Below are positions 43,080 to 54,293 of a stretch of 64,000 nt of DNA, in pieces. How positions within the stretch are numbered: position 1 is the stretch's first letter; the number at the start of each line of letters is the position of its first letter. The notes below the pieces were generated by a model. That model made no database searches, was not told where the DNA came from, and saw nothing but the letters and a program-made list of their open reading frames with translations. The position numbers were made by a program, and so were the translations under genes. This stretch comes from Microlunatus parietis (GTDB lineage: Bacteria > Actinomycetota > Actinomycetes > Propionibacteriales > Propionibacteriaceae): NCBI RefSeq assembly GCF_013407955.1, contig NZ_JACCBU010000001.1, positions 5,146,001 to 5,210,000 on the forward strand, read 5' to 3'.

Positions 43080-44207
43080 GTGAAGAAGTCTCTCATTGCC
43101 GGACCCGCGATCGCGGCGGCGGTCATCCTGACGATGGCCGGCTGCGCCGAGCCGCCGGGTGCGACGCCGACCTCGGCCGCGCCGGGCGGCGACCCGTCCA
43201 GCTCCGCTCCGGCCGGCGCCAGTGACTTCAAGGCCTGCATGGTGTCCGACGCGGGAGGCTTCGACGACAAGTCGTTCAACCAGACCTCGTACAAGGGGCT
43301 GACCGACGCGAAGACCGAGCTGGGCATCGAGACTGGCCAGGTCGAGTCGACCAACACGGCGGACTTCGCCAAGAACATCCAGTCGATGGTCGACGCCGAC
43401 TGCAACATGGTCGTCACCGTCGGCTTCCTGCTCGGCGACGCCACGCTGGCTGCGGCCAAGCAGAACCCCGACGTCGAGTTCGCCATCGTCGACTTCAACG
43501 ACCCGGCGAAGTTCGCCGAGGTGCCGAACCTGAAGCCGCTCGAGTTCAACACCGCCGAGTCGAGCTTCATGGCGGGCTATCTGGCGGCGGGCATGACCCA
43601 GACCAAGAAGGTGGGGACGTTCGGCGGCGCCAACATCCCGACCGTGACGATCTTCATGGACGGGTACGCCCAGGGCGTGCAGTACTACAACGAGCAGAAG
43701 GGCGCCTCGGTCCAGGTGATCGGCTGGGACGCGGCCAAGCAGGACGGCCAATTCGTGCCCGGCGACAAGCCGTTCGAGAACGTCGCCGGCGGCAAGCAGA
43801 TCGCCGAGAACCTGTCCAGCCAGGGCGCCGACATCATCTTCCCGGTGGCCGGCCCGTCCGGTGAGGGCGCGCTGCAGGTGGCCAAGGCCAGCGGCGGCAA
43901 GGTGAACGCGATCTGGGTCGACACCGACGGCTGCATCAGCGCCGAGGCCTACTGCCCGAACCTGATCTCCAGCGTCTACAAGGCGATGGACGTCGCGGTG
44001 AAGGACTCGATCGCCGCGGCGGTCGACGGTTCCTTCAGCAACGAGCCGTACGTCGGCACGCTGGCCAACGACGGCACCGGACTGTCCCCGTTCCACGAGT
44101 TCGACGGCAAGGTCCCGGCCGAGCTGAAGACCGAGCTGGACAAGATCAAGGCCGACATCCAGGCCGGCACGATCAAGATCGAATCCAAGGCCCAGCCGAA
44201 GCAGTAG
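43080..44207 (+). CDS. BmpA-family nucleoside-binding lipoprotein
   Basis: 375 residues from GTG 43080, chosen for GAGGAGG six bases upstream. A signal peptide ends in the lipobox MAGC (Cys22), followed by a Ser/Pro linker. The binding fold has the family's MVSDAGGFDDKSFNQTSYKG and FNTAESSFMAGYLAA. BmpA/PnrA proteins capture purine and pyrimidine nucleosides. It heads a four-gene importer; the convergent operon encodes cytidine and adenosine deaminases, agreeing with nucleoside substrates. Confidence 0.92.
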   Translation: MKKSLIAGPAIAAAVILTMAGCAEPPGATPTSAAPGGDPSSSAPAGASDFKACMVSDAGGFDDKSFNQTSYKGLTDAKTELGIETGQVESTNTADFAKNIQSMVDADCNMVVTVGFLLGDATLAAAKQNPDVEFAIVDFNDPAKFAEVPNLKPLEFNTAESSFMAGYLAAGMTQTKKVGTFGGANIPTVTIFMDGYAQGVQYYNEQKGASVQVIGWDAAKQDGQFVPGDKPFENVAGGKQIAENLSSQGADIIFPVAGPSGEGALQVAKASGGKVNAIWVDTDGCISAEAYCPNLISSVYKAMDVAVKDSIAAAVDGSFSNEPYVGTLANDGTGLSPFHEFDGKVPAELKTELDKIKADIQAGTIKIESKAQPKQ

Positions 44208-44238
44208 TCGTTCCCGTCCGAGCCGGAGGGCGTCGCAG

Positions 44239-45860
44239 ATGACGAGCACTGCCGCGCCGGAGCCCGGTCACGGGCTCCGGCTGATCGAGATCACCAAGCG
44301 GTTCGGTTCGCTGGTGGCCAACGATGCGATCAGCCTGGACATCGTTCCCAGTGAGATCCATTGCCTGCTGGGGGAGAACGGCGCTGGCAAGTCGACCCTG
44401 ATGAACGTCCTGTACGGGCTGCTGCAGCCCGACGGGGGTTCGATCGAGGTGGACGGCGTCCCGCTGGTCTCGCGCAACCCGAAGCAGGCGATGGCCGCCG
44501 GGATCGGCATGGTGCACCAACACTTCATGCTGGTCGACGTGTTCACGGTCGCCGAGAACCTGATCTTGGGCCGGGAGCGTTCCGCGCTGCTCGATCTCAA
44601 GCGGGCCCGGCGTCTGGTCCGCGAGTTGTCCGGCCGGTACGGGCTCGACGTCGACCCGGACGCGAAGGTGGAGGACCTGCCGGTCGGGATCCAGCAGCGG
44701 GTCGAGATCCTCAAGGCGCTCGCCAACGATGCCCGGTTCCTGATCTTCGACGAGCCGACCGCGGTGCTCACCCCGCAGGAGACCGACGAGTTGATCACCG
44801 TGATGCGGTCGCTCCGGGACGAGGGCAAGGCGATCGTGTTCATCACCCACAAGCTGCGGGAGGTGCGCGCGATCGCCGACAAGATCACCGTGATCCGGCG
44901 CGGCAAGGTGGTCGGCCAGGCCGACCCGTCCGAGTCCGAGGCCAAGCTGGCCGAGCTGATGGTCGGCCGCGCGGTCAGCCTGCAGGTGGCCAAGGAGGAG
45001 CCCGAGGTCGGCCCGGAACGGCTGGTGATCGACGGCGCCACGGTGGTCGCGCCGAACGGCACGGTCGTCGTCGATGATCTTTCGCTGGCCGCGCGCGGCG
45101 GCGAGATCCTTTGTATCGCAGGGGTCCAGGGCAACGGGCAGAGCGAGCTGGCCGAGGCTCTGATCGGTGTGGCGCCGCTGGCCGGCGGCACGGTGATCTT
45201 GGACGGCAAGCCGATCCAGCAGTTGTCGCCGCGGCGGCGGATCGACGCCGGCCTCGGTTACGTGCCGGAGGACCGGCAGCACGACGGCTTCGTCGGCACG
45301 TTCAGCGTCGCCGAGAACCTGGTCCTGAACAGCTTCGACGAGCCCCCGTACGCCAAGGGCCTGTCGCTGAACCTGAAGCGGATCGACCAGAACGCCGCCG
45401 AACGGGTCGGCGAGTTCGACATCAGGACGCAGTCGATCAAGGAATCGGTGGCGTCGCTGTCCGGCGGCAACCAGCAGAAGCTGGTGCTGGCCCGCGAACT
45501 GTCCCGGCCGCTGTCGGTGCTGATCGCCTCGCAGCCGACCCGGGGTGTGGACGTCGGCGCGATCGAGTTCCTGCACCAGCGGCTGGTCGCCGAACGGGAC
45601 CGGGGCACCGCGGTGATCATCGTCTCCAGCGAACTGGACGAGGTGGCGGCACTGGCCGACCGGATCGCGGTCATGTATCGCGGCCGGATCGTCGGCATCG
45701 TCGAGCCGGACACGTCGCGCGAGGTGCTGGGCCTGATGATGGCCGGGGTGCCGGCGGACGAGGCGATGGCCTCGGCGTCGGTGATCAGCGCGAGCGAGGA
45801 GGACGCCATCCTGGACGCGCAACTCGCCGATCAGGCCGGTCCCGACGGGGAGGATCAGCG

Positions 45861-45864
<4 letters not shown>
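44239..45864 (+). CDS. Nucleoside ABC importer ATPase (two nucleotide-binding domains)
   Basis: 541 residues. The first ATPase domain has Walker A GENGAGKST near 45, a degenerate signature VGIQQRVEIL and FDEPTAVLTPQETDEL. The second has a degenerate Walker A (GVQGNGQSE) but a proper LSGGNQQKLVLARELS and ASQPTRGVDVGA. This asymmetry is normal for the ribose/nucleoside class (RbsA, NupA). Its stop overlaps the first permease start (GTGA). Confidence 0.94.
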
Positions 45865-47047
<1,183 letters not shown>

Positions 47048-47051
<4 letters not shown>

Positions 47052-48334
47052 CGACCGTATCCGACGGCGTGCCGGCCGTGGTGGCGCGGCACCTGGCCGA
47101 GTCCGCCGAGGAGCGCCGGCAGCGTTACTCAGCCGGCGTGTTGATCATCGTCGCCGGCGTCCTGTTGTTGATCTTCCTGCTGTCCACCAGCGGTGAGGCG
47201 AAGTTCGCGCTGTCCAACGCGTTCGACGAGGTGCAGTTGCCGACGCTGGCCATTCCCGGCGTGGCCACGGTCGCCGTCTGCGGCGTGCTCTGTCTGCTGG
47301 CCGGGATCGGCTATCTGATCAAGCTGCCCGGCCGGCTGCCGGCGCTGGCCGGTGCCGTCGGCGGGCTCGCCTTCGTGGTCGGCTTCCTGGCCTGGGCCGC
47401 GGCCGGGCGGGATCTGCCGTTCCCGGTCAGCAACCAGCTGGCCGGCACGCTGACCGTCGCGACGCCGTTGATCTTCGGCGCGCTCTGCGGCGTCCTGTGC
47501 GAGCGGGCCGGCGTGGTCAACGTGTCGATCGAGGGCCAGTTCCTCGCCGCGGCGTTCGCCGCCGCGGTGGTCGGCAGCGTCACCAAGTCGGTGCCCGCGG
47601 CCCTGGTCGCGGCCATGATCGCCGGGGTCGCGATGGCGGCTCTGCTGGCCCTGTTCGCGATCAAGTACAAGGTGAACCAGGTCGTCCTCGGCGTCGTGCT
47701 GAACCTGCTCGCGGTCGGCGTCACCGGCTTCCTCTTCGATCAGTTGGTCGAGCCTGCCTCGGGCGAGTTCAACTCGGCGCCGGTGCTGGAGAAGATCGCG
47801 ATCCCGGGCCTGTCCGCACTGCCGTTCTTCGGGCCGGTGCTGTTCGAGCAGACGATCTTGGCCTACCTGGCCGGCGTCTCGGTGCTGGTGGTCTGGTTCG
47901 TCTTGTTCAAGACGTCCTGGGGGCTGCGGATCCGGTCGGTCGGTGAGCATCCGAAGGCCGCCGACACGGTGGGCATCTCGGTGGTCGGCGTCCGCTGGTC
48001 CGCGGTGCTCGCCGGCGGCGTCTTCGCGGGTCTCGGCGGTGCCTTCTTCACGCTCAGCGCGACCGGGGCGTTCTCGAAGGAGATCACCGTCGGCAACGGC
48101 TTCATCGCCCTGGCGGCGTTGATCATGGGCCGCTGGCATCCCGGCTGGGGCGCGATCATGGCCCTCTTCTTCGGCTTCGTGACCCAGATGGCTTCGCAGA
48201 TGCAGAGCCTGTCCACTCCGGTGCCGAGCCAGTTCCTGCTGATCTTGCCGTACCTCGCGACGATCATCGCCGTGGCCGGCCTGGTCGGCCGGGTCCGAGC
48301 CCCGGCCGCCGACGGCATCCCGTACGAGAAGTAG
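47048..48334 (+). CDS. Nucleoside ABC importer permease 2
   Basis: 428 residues, longer than usual, because an N-terminal extension of about 140 residues holds three extra helices (VLIIVAGVLLLIFLL, ATVAVCGVLCLLAGIGYLI, VGGLAFVVGFLAWAA) before the standard domain, which starts near TPLIFGALCGVLCERAGVVN. Core motifs VNVSIEGQFLAAAFAA, KVNQVVLGVVLNLLAVG and GEHPKAADTVGISV match the NupQ type. Its stop lies 1 bp from the convergent sialidase gene's stop. Confidence 0.93.
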
Positions 48335-48335
48335 G

Positions 48336-49439
48336 TCAGGACGGCAGGTTCCACGCGACGGCGTGGGCCTGGCTCACGCCGTGGTGCAGCCGGTAGTAGC
48401 AGGTGTACAGGGAGCCGTCGGCGCGCTGCACGGTCATCGGGTGGTAGCCGACGGACTGCTCGGGGTGATCATCGACGGCCACGAGCAGTCGCCGCTCCAC
48501 GTCCCAGGTCTCGCCGCCGTCCGTACTGAGCACGGCCATGACCCCGAACGGTGCCCGCTGGTGTCCGTACGTCGCGAGGAGGCGTCCGTCGGCCAGCGTG
48601 AGCAGGTGCGGCGGCCGGCCCCAGATGTCGGTCGCCAGCGGTAGCGTCCAGGTGCGGCCGCCGTCATCGGAATGGCTGGCCAGCAGATGGCCGTCGCCAC
48701 CACGCGTGGCGTCGGCTCGCATGAGCATGAGGACGCGATCTCCGCCCAGGTCGGCCACGGCGGCCTCACTGCCGATGACCCCGTCGAGGTCGCGCGGGAC
48801 GGGGTGGACCCGAATGAGGTCCGGTTCGCCCGGCGTCACCCGGATGGCGAGGAACTGGCCTCGGTGAGCGTCCCGGGACCGCTGCCGCGCCGGCAGGATG
48901 ATCGTGCCGTCGTCGAGGACGATGTTTCGGGGCAGCCCCAGCGTCCAGCCGGCGGCCGGCAGTTCGACCTCGCGACGTGTCCAGCTGCGGCCGGCATCCG
49001 TCGACTTCTGCAGGAAGAGCGTGTTGGTCCCGACTCCGATGAACCCGGGAAGGCCCGGCGGAGCGGTCGGGGTGACGTAACGTCCCTCCGCGCGCGCCCG
49101 CTCAGCTTCCGCCTCTGGCCACGCCTGCCAGCCGACGATGCCGGTGGCCAACCAGGTGCCGTCGGGCTGCACGAGGGTCGCCCGATCATGACGCTCGCGG
49201 GTCGACGAGCCCGGCCAGTTGAACGGGAGCGACGGATCGTTGCAAGCCTCCCAGCTGTCGCCGTCGACGGACACCAGCACGGTCCACCGGCCGCCGACGA
49301 AATAGTCCCAGGCGACGTCGTGGGTGACAGCGGCGGCCAGCCGGCCGTCGGGCAGGACCTCGATCCGCGGGTACGCGGCGTTCCTGCCGGGTGCCGACAG
49401 CCGGACGTGGTGGGCGTCGACGTGGACGGGCTCGGTCAA
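48336..49439 (-). CDS. BNR/Asp-box protein, exo-alpha-sialidase-like
   Basis: About 367 residues, probably from the TTG at 49439, which overlaps the add stop (TTGA) and has GGAG seven bases upstream; no ATG or GTG fits. At least four Asp-boxes are present: SVDGDSWEA, STDAGRSWTR, HSDDGGRTWTL and STDGGETWDV, marking a six-bladed propeller of sialidase type. There is no signal peptide, so a cytoplasmic role is implied. The reason for its coupling to adenosine deaminase is unclear. Confidence 0.8.
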   Translation of the reverse strand: MTEPVHVDAHHVRLSAPGRNAAYPRIEVLPDGRLAAAVTHDVAWDYFVGGRWTVLVSVDGDSWEACNDPSLPFNWPGSSTRERHDRATLVQPDGTWLATGIVGWQAWPEAEAERARAEGRYVTPTAPPGLPGFIGVGTNTLFLQKSTDAGRSWTRREVELPAAGWTLGLPRNIVLDDGTIILPARQRSRDAHRGQFLAIRVTPGEPDLIRVHPVPRDLDGVIGSEAAVADLGGDRVLMLMRADATRGGDGHLLASHSDDGGRTWTLPLATDIWGRPPHLLTLADGRLLATYGHQRAPFGVMAVLSTDGGETWDVERRLLVAVDDHPEQSVGYHPMTVQRADGSLYTCYYRLHHGVSQAHAVAWNLPS

Positions 49440-50515
49440 ACGCCGAGCTCCGCGTACCCCGGCTTGATCACGTTCTCGATCAGGTCGAGCCGCTGGTCGA
49501 ACGGCAGGAAGGCGCTCTTCGCCGCGTTGACGGTGAACCAGCGCACCTTGGCCAGGTCGTAGCCGAACGCCTCGCTGAGCAGCCGGAACTCGTTGCTCAG
49601 CGTGGTCCGGCTCATCAGTTGGTTGTCGCAGTTCACGGTGACCCGGAACCGCAGGTCGGTGAGCAGGCCGATCGGGTGCTCGGCGATCGACGCCGCGGCA
49701 CCGGTCTGGATGTTGGAGGACGGGCACAGCTCGAGCGGGATCCGCTCGTCCCGGATGTAGGCGGCGAGTTCGCCGAGCACTGGCTTGCCGTCGGCGCCGA
49801 ACGTGATGTCGTCGGCGATCCGTACCCCGTGGCCGAGCCGGTGTGCCCCGCAGAGCTGGACCGCCTCCCAGATCGACGGCAGCCCGAACGCCTCGCCGGC
49901 GTGGATGGTGTAGTGGGCGTTCTGCTTCCGCAGGTAGTCGAACGACTCCTTGTAGCGCGAGGGAGGGAAGCCGTCCTCGGCACCGGCGATGTCGAAGCCG
50001 GCGACGCTGTCGTACCGATACTTCACGGCGAGTTCGGCGATCTCCAGGGTCGGCGTCGCGTGCCGCATCGACGTGACCAGTTGCCGCACCTCGATCGGCC
50101 GGCCGGCCGCGCGGGCCGCCGCCATGCCCTCGGCGATGCCGTCCCGGACCGCCTCGATCGCCTGCGCCTTGGTCAATCCCTGCTGCTCGTGCTGTTCCGG
50201 CGCCCAGCGCGCCTCGCCGTAGACGACGCCGTCGGCGCCCAGGTCCTCGACGAATTCGCGGGCCACCCGGCGCAGCGCCGGCGCGGTCTGCATCACCGCG
50301 ATCGTGTGGTCGAACGTCTCCAGGTAACGCACCAGCGAGCCGGACGTGCAGGCCTCCTCGAACCAGTCGGCCAGCTTGTCGGCGTCCGAGGTCGGCAGCG
50401 GATGATCAATCTCGGCAGCGAGTTCGATGATCGTCTGCGGCCGCAGCCCGCCGTCGAGATGATCATGAAGAGAGACCTTCGGGGCACGCCGCAGCAGGTC
50501 GAGGTCAAGGGTCAC
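49436..50515 (-). CDS. add: Adenosine deaminase
   Basis: 359 residues from GTG 50515 (GAGGAG upstream; overlaps the cdd stop). Converts adenosine to inosine with a zinc site: KVSLHDHLDGGLRP (first His ligands), TIHAGEAFGLPSIWEAVQLC (His and catalytic Glu), HRLGHGVRI, and ELCPSSNIQTG followed by VNCDNQLMSRTTLSNEF (Asp ligand). Belongs to a cdd-add-sialidase operon facing the nucleoside importer, fitting nucleoside salvage. Confidence 0.96.
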   Translation of the reverse strand: MTLDLDLLRRAPKVSLHDHLDGGLRPQTIIELAAEIDHPLPTSDADKLADWFEEACTSGSLVRYLETFDHTIAVMQTAPALRRVAREFVEDLGADGVVYGEARWAPEQHEQQGLTKAQAIEAVRDGIAEGMAAARAAGRPIEVRQLVTSMRHATPTLEIAELAVKYRYDSVAGFDIAGAEDGFPPSRYKESFDYLRKQNAHYTIHAGEAFGLPSIWEAVQLCGAHRLGHGVRIADDITFGADGKPVLGELAAYIRDERIPLELCPSSNIQTGAAASIAEHPIGLLTDLRFRVTVNCDNQLMSRTTLSNEFRLLSEAFGYDLAKVRWFTVNAAKSAFLPFDQRLDLIENVIKPGYAELGV

Positions 50516-50925
50516 GTGGAGCTCCTCACGTGGTCGAGGTCGGCGGGACCGAAGGTCTGAGGGAGGACCTGGTCCATGGTCTTGATACCGGACGGGGTGT
50601 CGAAGCGGCAATCCGGCGCGGCATGTTCGTACAACAGCTGACGGCACCGCCCGCAGGGCATCAGCGGCTCCCCGAGCCCGTTCACACAGGCGAACGCGAC
50701 CAGCTTGCCACCGCCGGTCGCGGCGAGCGAGGAGACGAGTCCGCACTCGGCACACAGGCCGACGCCGTAGGAGGCGTTCTCGACGTTGCAGCCGGACACG
50801 ATCCGGCCGTCGTCGACCAGTGCGGCGGCGCCGACCGGGAAGTTGGAGTACGGGGCGTAGGCCCGTTGTGAAGCCGCTCTCGCCTCCCGGCGGAGCGCCT
50901 CCCAGTCGATGTTCTGACCGCTCAT
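50512..50925 (-). CDS. cdd: Cytidine deaminase
   Basis: 137 residues, homotetrameric type. The zinc site is complete: CNVENASYGVGLCAECGLV carries a Cys and the catalytic Glu, and MPCGRCRQLLYE supplies two further Cys. YSNFPVGAAALVDDG is the substrate side. It deaminates cytidine and deoxycytidine to uridines. First gene of the cdd-add-sialidase operon, divergent from metG; start codons are 42 bp apart. Confidence 0.97.
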   Translation of the reverse strand: MSGQNIDWEALRREARAASQRAYAPYSNFPVGAAALVDDGRIVSGCNVENASYGVGLCAECGLVSSLAATGGGKLVAFACVNGLGEPLMPCGRCRQLLYEHAAPDCRFDTPSGIKTMDQVLPQTFGPADLDHVRSST

Positions 50926-50967
50926 CGCCCGATCATGCCAGGAGTCACGCCCGATAGGGTGACGGCC

Positions 50968-52752
50968 ATGAGTTCTCGCGTGTTGACCGCCGTGGCCTGG
51001 CCGTACGCCAACGGCCCGCGGCACATCGGTCACGTCTCCGGCTTCGGCGTTCCCTCCGACGTGTTCTCCCGCTACATGCGGATGTCGGGGCACGACGTGC
51101 TGATGGTGTCCGGCACCGACGAACATGGCACGCCGATCTCGGTCCAGGCGGAGGCGGAGGGGCTGACCACCCGCGAGCTGGCCGACAAGTACAACCGGGT
51201 GATCGTCGAGGATCTGCAGGGTCTCGGGCTGTCGTACGACCTGTTCACCCGGACGACGACGCTGAATCATTACGACGTCGTGCAGAAGATGTTCACCGGC
51301 CTGTACGACAACGGTTACGTGGTGCCGAAGACGCAGCTCGGCGCGGTCAGCCCGTCGACCGGCCGGACGCTGCCGGACCGCTACATCGAGGGCACCTGCC
51401 CCATTTGCGGGTACGACAGCGCGCGCGGTGATCAGTGCGACAACTGCGGCAACCAGCTCGACCCGGCGGACTTGATCAATCCGGTGTCCCGGATCAACGG
51501 CGAGACTCCCAAGTTCGTCGAGACGGAGCACTTCTTTCTTGATCTTCCGGCCCTGGCGGAGTCGCTCGGCAGCTGGCTGGCCACCCGGACCGACTGGCGG
51601 CCGAACGTGCTCCGGTTCAGTCAGAACCTGCTGTCGGAACTGCGCCCGCGGGCGATCACTCGTGATCTTGACTGGGGCGTGCCGATTCCCTTGGACGGTT
51701 GGCGTGATCAGCCGATGAAGCGGCTCTACGTCTGGTTCGACGCGGTGATCGGCTACCTGTCGGCGTCGGTCGAGTGGGCCCGCCGCACGGGCGATCCGGA
51801 CGCCTGGCGGAAGTGGTGGGCCGACCCGGAGGCGCTGGCGTACTACTTCATGGGCAAGGACAACATCGTCTTCCACTCGGTGATCTGGCCGGGCATGCTG
51901 CTCGGCCAGAACGGCGCCGGTGATCATGGTGGCCAGGTCGGGCCGATGGGCACGCTGAACCTGCCCAGTGAGGTGGTGTCCAGTGAGTTCCTCACCATGA
52001 GCGGCTCGAAGTTCTCCACCAGCCGCGGCAAGGTGATCTACGTCGGCGACTTCCTGCGCGATTTCGGCCCGGATGCGCTGCGGTACTTCATCGCCGTCGC
52101 CGGCCCGGAGAACCAGGACGCCGACTTCACCTGGGACGAGTTCGTCCGCCGGACCAACTCCGAGCTGGCCAACGAATGGGGCAACCTGATCAACCGCTCG
52201 ATCTCGATGGCACACCGCTACGTCGGCGCGGTGCCGGCCGCCGATGATCTTCGTGATCGTGATCATGAACTGCTGAAGGAATCCCAGGCGGCCTTCGGGA
52301 TCGTCGGCGACGCGCTGCGCCGGAGCCGGTTCAAGCAGGCCAGCAGCGAGGCGATGCGGATCGTCACCCAGGCCAACCGCTACCTGTCCGAGGCCGAGCC
52401 GTGGAAGCTCAAGGACGACCCGGTCCGCCGCGACTCCGTGCTGCACACCGCGCTGCAGGTGGTCGCCGACGCGAACACCCTGCTCACCCCGTTCCTGCCG
52501 CACTCGGCGCAGCGGGTGCACGAGGCGCTCGGCGGCGAGGGAGTCTGGGCCGCGCAGCCCGAGATCCGCACCGTCAGCGAGGAGGGCGGCCCGGACTATC
52601 CCGTGCTGATGGGGGAGTACGCCGGCGAACAGGCCCGCTGGGAGTCCGTACCCCTCCCCGTCGGCCGCCCACTCGCGAAGCCCGAACCCCTGTTCGCGAA
52701 GCTCGACGACAAGCTCGCCGAGACCGGCCCCGAATGGGCCTCCATCGCCTGA
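50968..52752 (+). CDS. metG: Methionyl-tRNA synthetase
   Basis: 594 residues from ATG 50968 (an in-frame GTG lies at 50959). HIGH signature is PRHIGHVSG near 18-26. A zinc-knuckle domain has CPICG and CDNCG, about 15 residues apart. The KMSKS position reads SGSKFSTSRG, a variant accepted in this actinobacterial branch. The anticodon-binding domain has NEWGNLINRSISM. There is no C-terminal EMAP-type tRNA-binding domain. It charges initiator and elongator tRNA-Met. Confidence 0.97.
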   Translation: MSSRVLTAVAWPYANGPRHIGHVSGFGVPSDVFSRYMRMSGHDVLMVSGTDEHGTPISVQAEAEGLTTRELADKYNRVIVEDLQGLGLSYDLFTRTTTLNHYDVVQKMFTGLYDNGYVVPKTQLGAVSPSTGRTLPDRYIEGTCPICGYDSARGDQCDNCGNQLDPADLINPVSRINGETPKFVETEHFFLDLPALAESLGSWLATRTDWRPNVLRFSQNLLSELRPRAITRDLDWGVPIPLDGWRDQPMKRLYVWFDAVIGYLSASVEWARRTGDPDAWRKWWADPEALAYYFMGKDNIVFHSVIWPGMLLGQNGAGDHGGQVGPMGTLNLPSEVVSSEFLTMSGSKFSTSRGKVIYVGDFLRDFGPDALRYFIAVAGPENQDADFTWDEFVRRTNSELANEWGNLINRSISMAHRYVGAVPAADDLRDRDHELLKESQAAFGIVGDALRRSRFKQASSEAMRIVTQANRYLSEAEPWKLKDDPVRRDSVLHTALQVVADANTLLTPFLPHSAQRVHEALGGEGVWAAQPEIRTVSEEGGPDYPVLMGEYAGEQARWESVPLPVGRPLAKPEPLFAKLDDKLAETGPEWASIA

Positions 52753-52772
52753 ACGCCCCCAAAGCCTTCTGC

Positions 52773-52829
52773 CGACCGGTCACCAAAGCAGGCGTTTGGG
52801 CGGCGTGTCGCTGCAGAAGTGACCGGTCG
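52773..52829. terminator. Bidirectional terminator-like inverted repeat after metG
   Basis: CGACCGGTCAC (52773-52783) and GTGACCGGTCG (52819-52829) form a perfect 11-bp inverted repeat between the convergent metG and aldehyde dehydrogenase genes. A second nested pair, TTCTGC/GCAGAA, offers an alternative fold. Confidence 0.55.
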
Positions 52830-52837
52830 ATCCGGGG

Positions 52838-54268
52838 TCAGAGGCCGATGTACTTGGTCTCGAGGAATTCCTCGATCCCGGCGAAACCGCCTTCACGGCC
52901 GAGACCGGACTGCTTCATGCCGCCGAACGGTGCGGCCGGGTCGCTGACCACGCCCCGGTTGACGGCGACCATGCCCGAGTCGAGACGCTCGGCGACGGCC
53001 AGGGCCTGGCCGCGTTCCCCGTACACGTAGGAGATCAGGCCGAAGATCGTGTCGTTGGCCAGGGCGACGGCCTCGTCGATCTCGTCGAAGCCGATGATCG
53101 TCACCACCGGTCCGAAGATCTCGGTCGTGGTGATCTCGGTGCCGTGCCGGACCCCGGTCAGCACGGTCGGCCGGTAGAAGGCGCCCGGACCCTCGACGGG
53201 GCCGCCGATGATCAACTCGGCGCCGTCGGCGACGGCCCGGTCGACCAGCCCGGCGACCTTGTCCCGTTCGACGTCGGAGACCAGCGCCCCGAGGGTGTTG
53301 CTGGGGTCGCGGCCGGGCCCGAGGCGCACCTCGCTCATCGCCGTCGTGATCTTGGTGGTGAACTCGTCCAGCAGTGACCGGTGGACGTAGAACCGGTTGG
53401 CCGCGGTGCAGGCGGCGCCGCCGTTGCGCAGCTTGGCGATCATGGCGCCGGCCACGGCGTCGTCGACGTCGGCGCCGGGCAGGACCAGGAATGGCGCGTT
53501 GCCGCCGAGTTCCATGGAGGCGTCGACGACCTGGTCGGCGGACTGCCGCAGCAGTTCCCGGCCGACCTCGGTCGACCCGGTGAACGACAGCTTGCGTACG
53601 GCCTCGTGGTGCAGCATCGCCGCGACGGCGGGCCCTGGTGGCTCGGGCGTGACCAGGTTGACCACGCCCCGCGGCACGCCGGCCCGGGCCAGTGCGTCCA
53701 CCACGTACGCGGCGGTGAGCGGCGTCTCGGCTGCCGGCTTCAGGATCACCGGACAGCCGGCGGCCAGCGCCGGGCCGAGCTTGCGGGTGGCCATCGCGGC
53801 CGGGAAATTCCACGGAGTGATCAACACCGAGACGCCGATCGGCTGCTGAGTCACGACGATCCGCTTGTCGCCGGCCGGGGCGAGCCGGTAGTCGCCACCG
53901 ATCCGGACCGCCTCCTCGGCGAACCAGCGGAAGAACTCGATCGCGTACCCGGCCTCGGCCTTCGCGTCGGCGTAAGCCTTCCCGTTCTCGGCGATGATCA
54001 GTTCGGTCATCGTCTCGGCCTCGGCGGTCATCAGTTCGAAGGCGGCGCGCAGGATCTCCGACCGCTCTCGCGGCGCCCGGGCGGCCCACGCCGGGCGGGC
54101 GCGCTCGGCGGCCTCGACGGCGTCCAGGCAGTCCTCGATCGTCGCTGCAGCGAACTCGGTGATCACTGAGCCATCGGCGGGATCGTGCACCGGGTACCGG
54201 GCGCCGTCGCCGGCGGGGCACCACTCGCCGTCGATGTAGGAGTCGCGGCGCGACGAGGGATCGGTCAA
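52838..54268 (-). CDS. Aldehyde dehydrogenase (succinate-semialdehyde dehydrogenase type)
   Basis: 476 residues from TTG 54268 with AAGGAG five bases upstream. The NAD(P) motif is PWNFPAAMATRKLGPALAAG, the catalytic Glu is in MELGGNAPFLVLPG and the nucleophile Cys in GGAACTAANRFYV. The closest named group by pattern is GabD-like, but here it ends an operon with two other dehydrogenases and faces a sugar-acid locus. Oxidation of a short aldehyde from that pathway is therefore a reasonable inference. Confidence 0.93.
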   Translation of the reverse strand: MTDPSSRRDSYIDGEWCPAGDGARYPVHDPADGSVITEFAAATIEDCLDAVEAAERARPAWAARAPRERSEILRAAFELMTAEAETMTELIIAENGKAYADAKAEAGYAIEFFRWFAEEAVRIGGDYRLAPAGDKRIVVTQQPIGVSVLITPWNFPAAMATRKLGPALAAGCPVILKPAAETPLTAAYVVDALARAGVPRGVVNLVTPEPPGPAVAAMLHHEAVRKLSFTGSTEVGRELLRQSADQVVDASMELGGNAPFLVLPGADVDDAVAGAMIAKLRNGGAACTAANRFYVHRSLLDEFTTKITTAMSEVRLGPGRDPSNTLGALVSDVERDKVAGLVDRAVADGAELIIGGPVEGPGAFYRPTVLTGVRHGTEITTTEIFGPVVTIIGFDEIDEAVALANDTIFGLISYVYGERGQALAVAERLDSGMVAVNRGVVSDPAAPFGGMKQSGLGREGGFAGIEEFLETKYIGL

Positions 54269-54293
54269 CGGAACTCCTTCATGATCAACAAGG

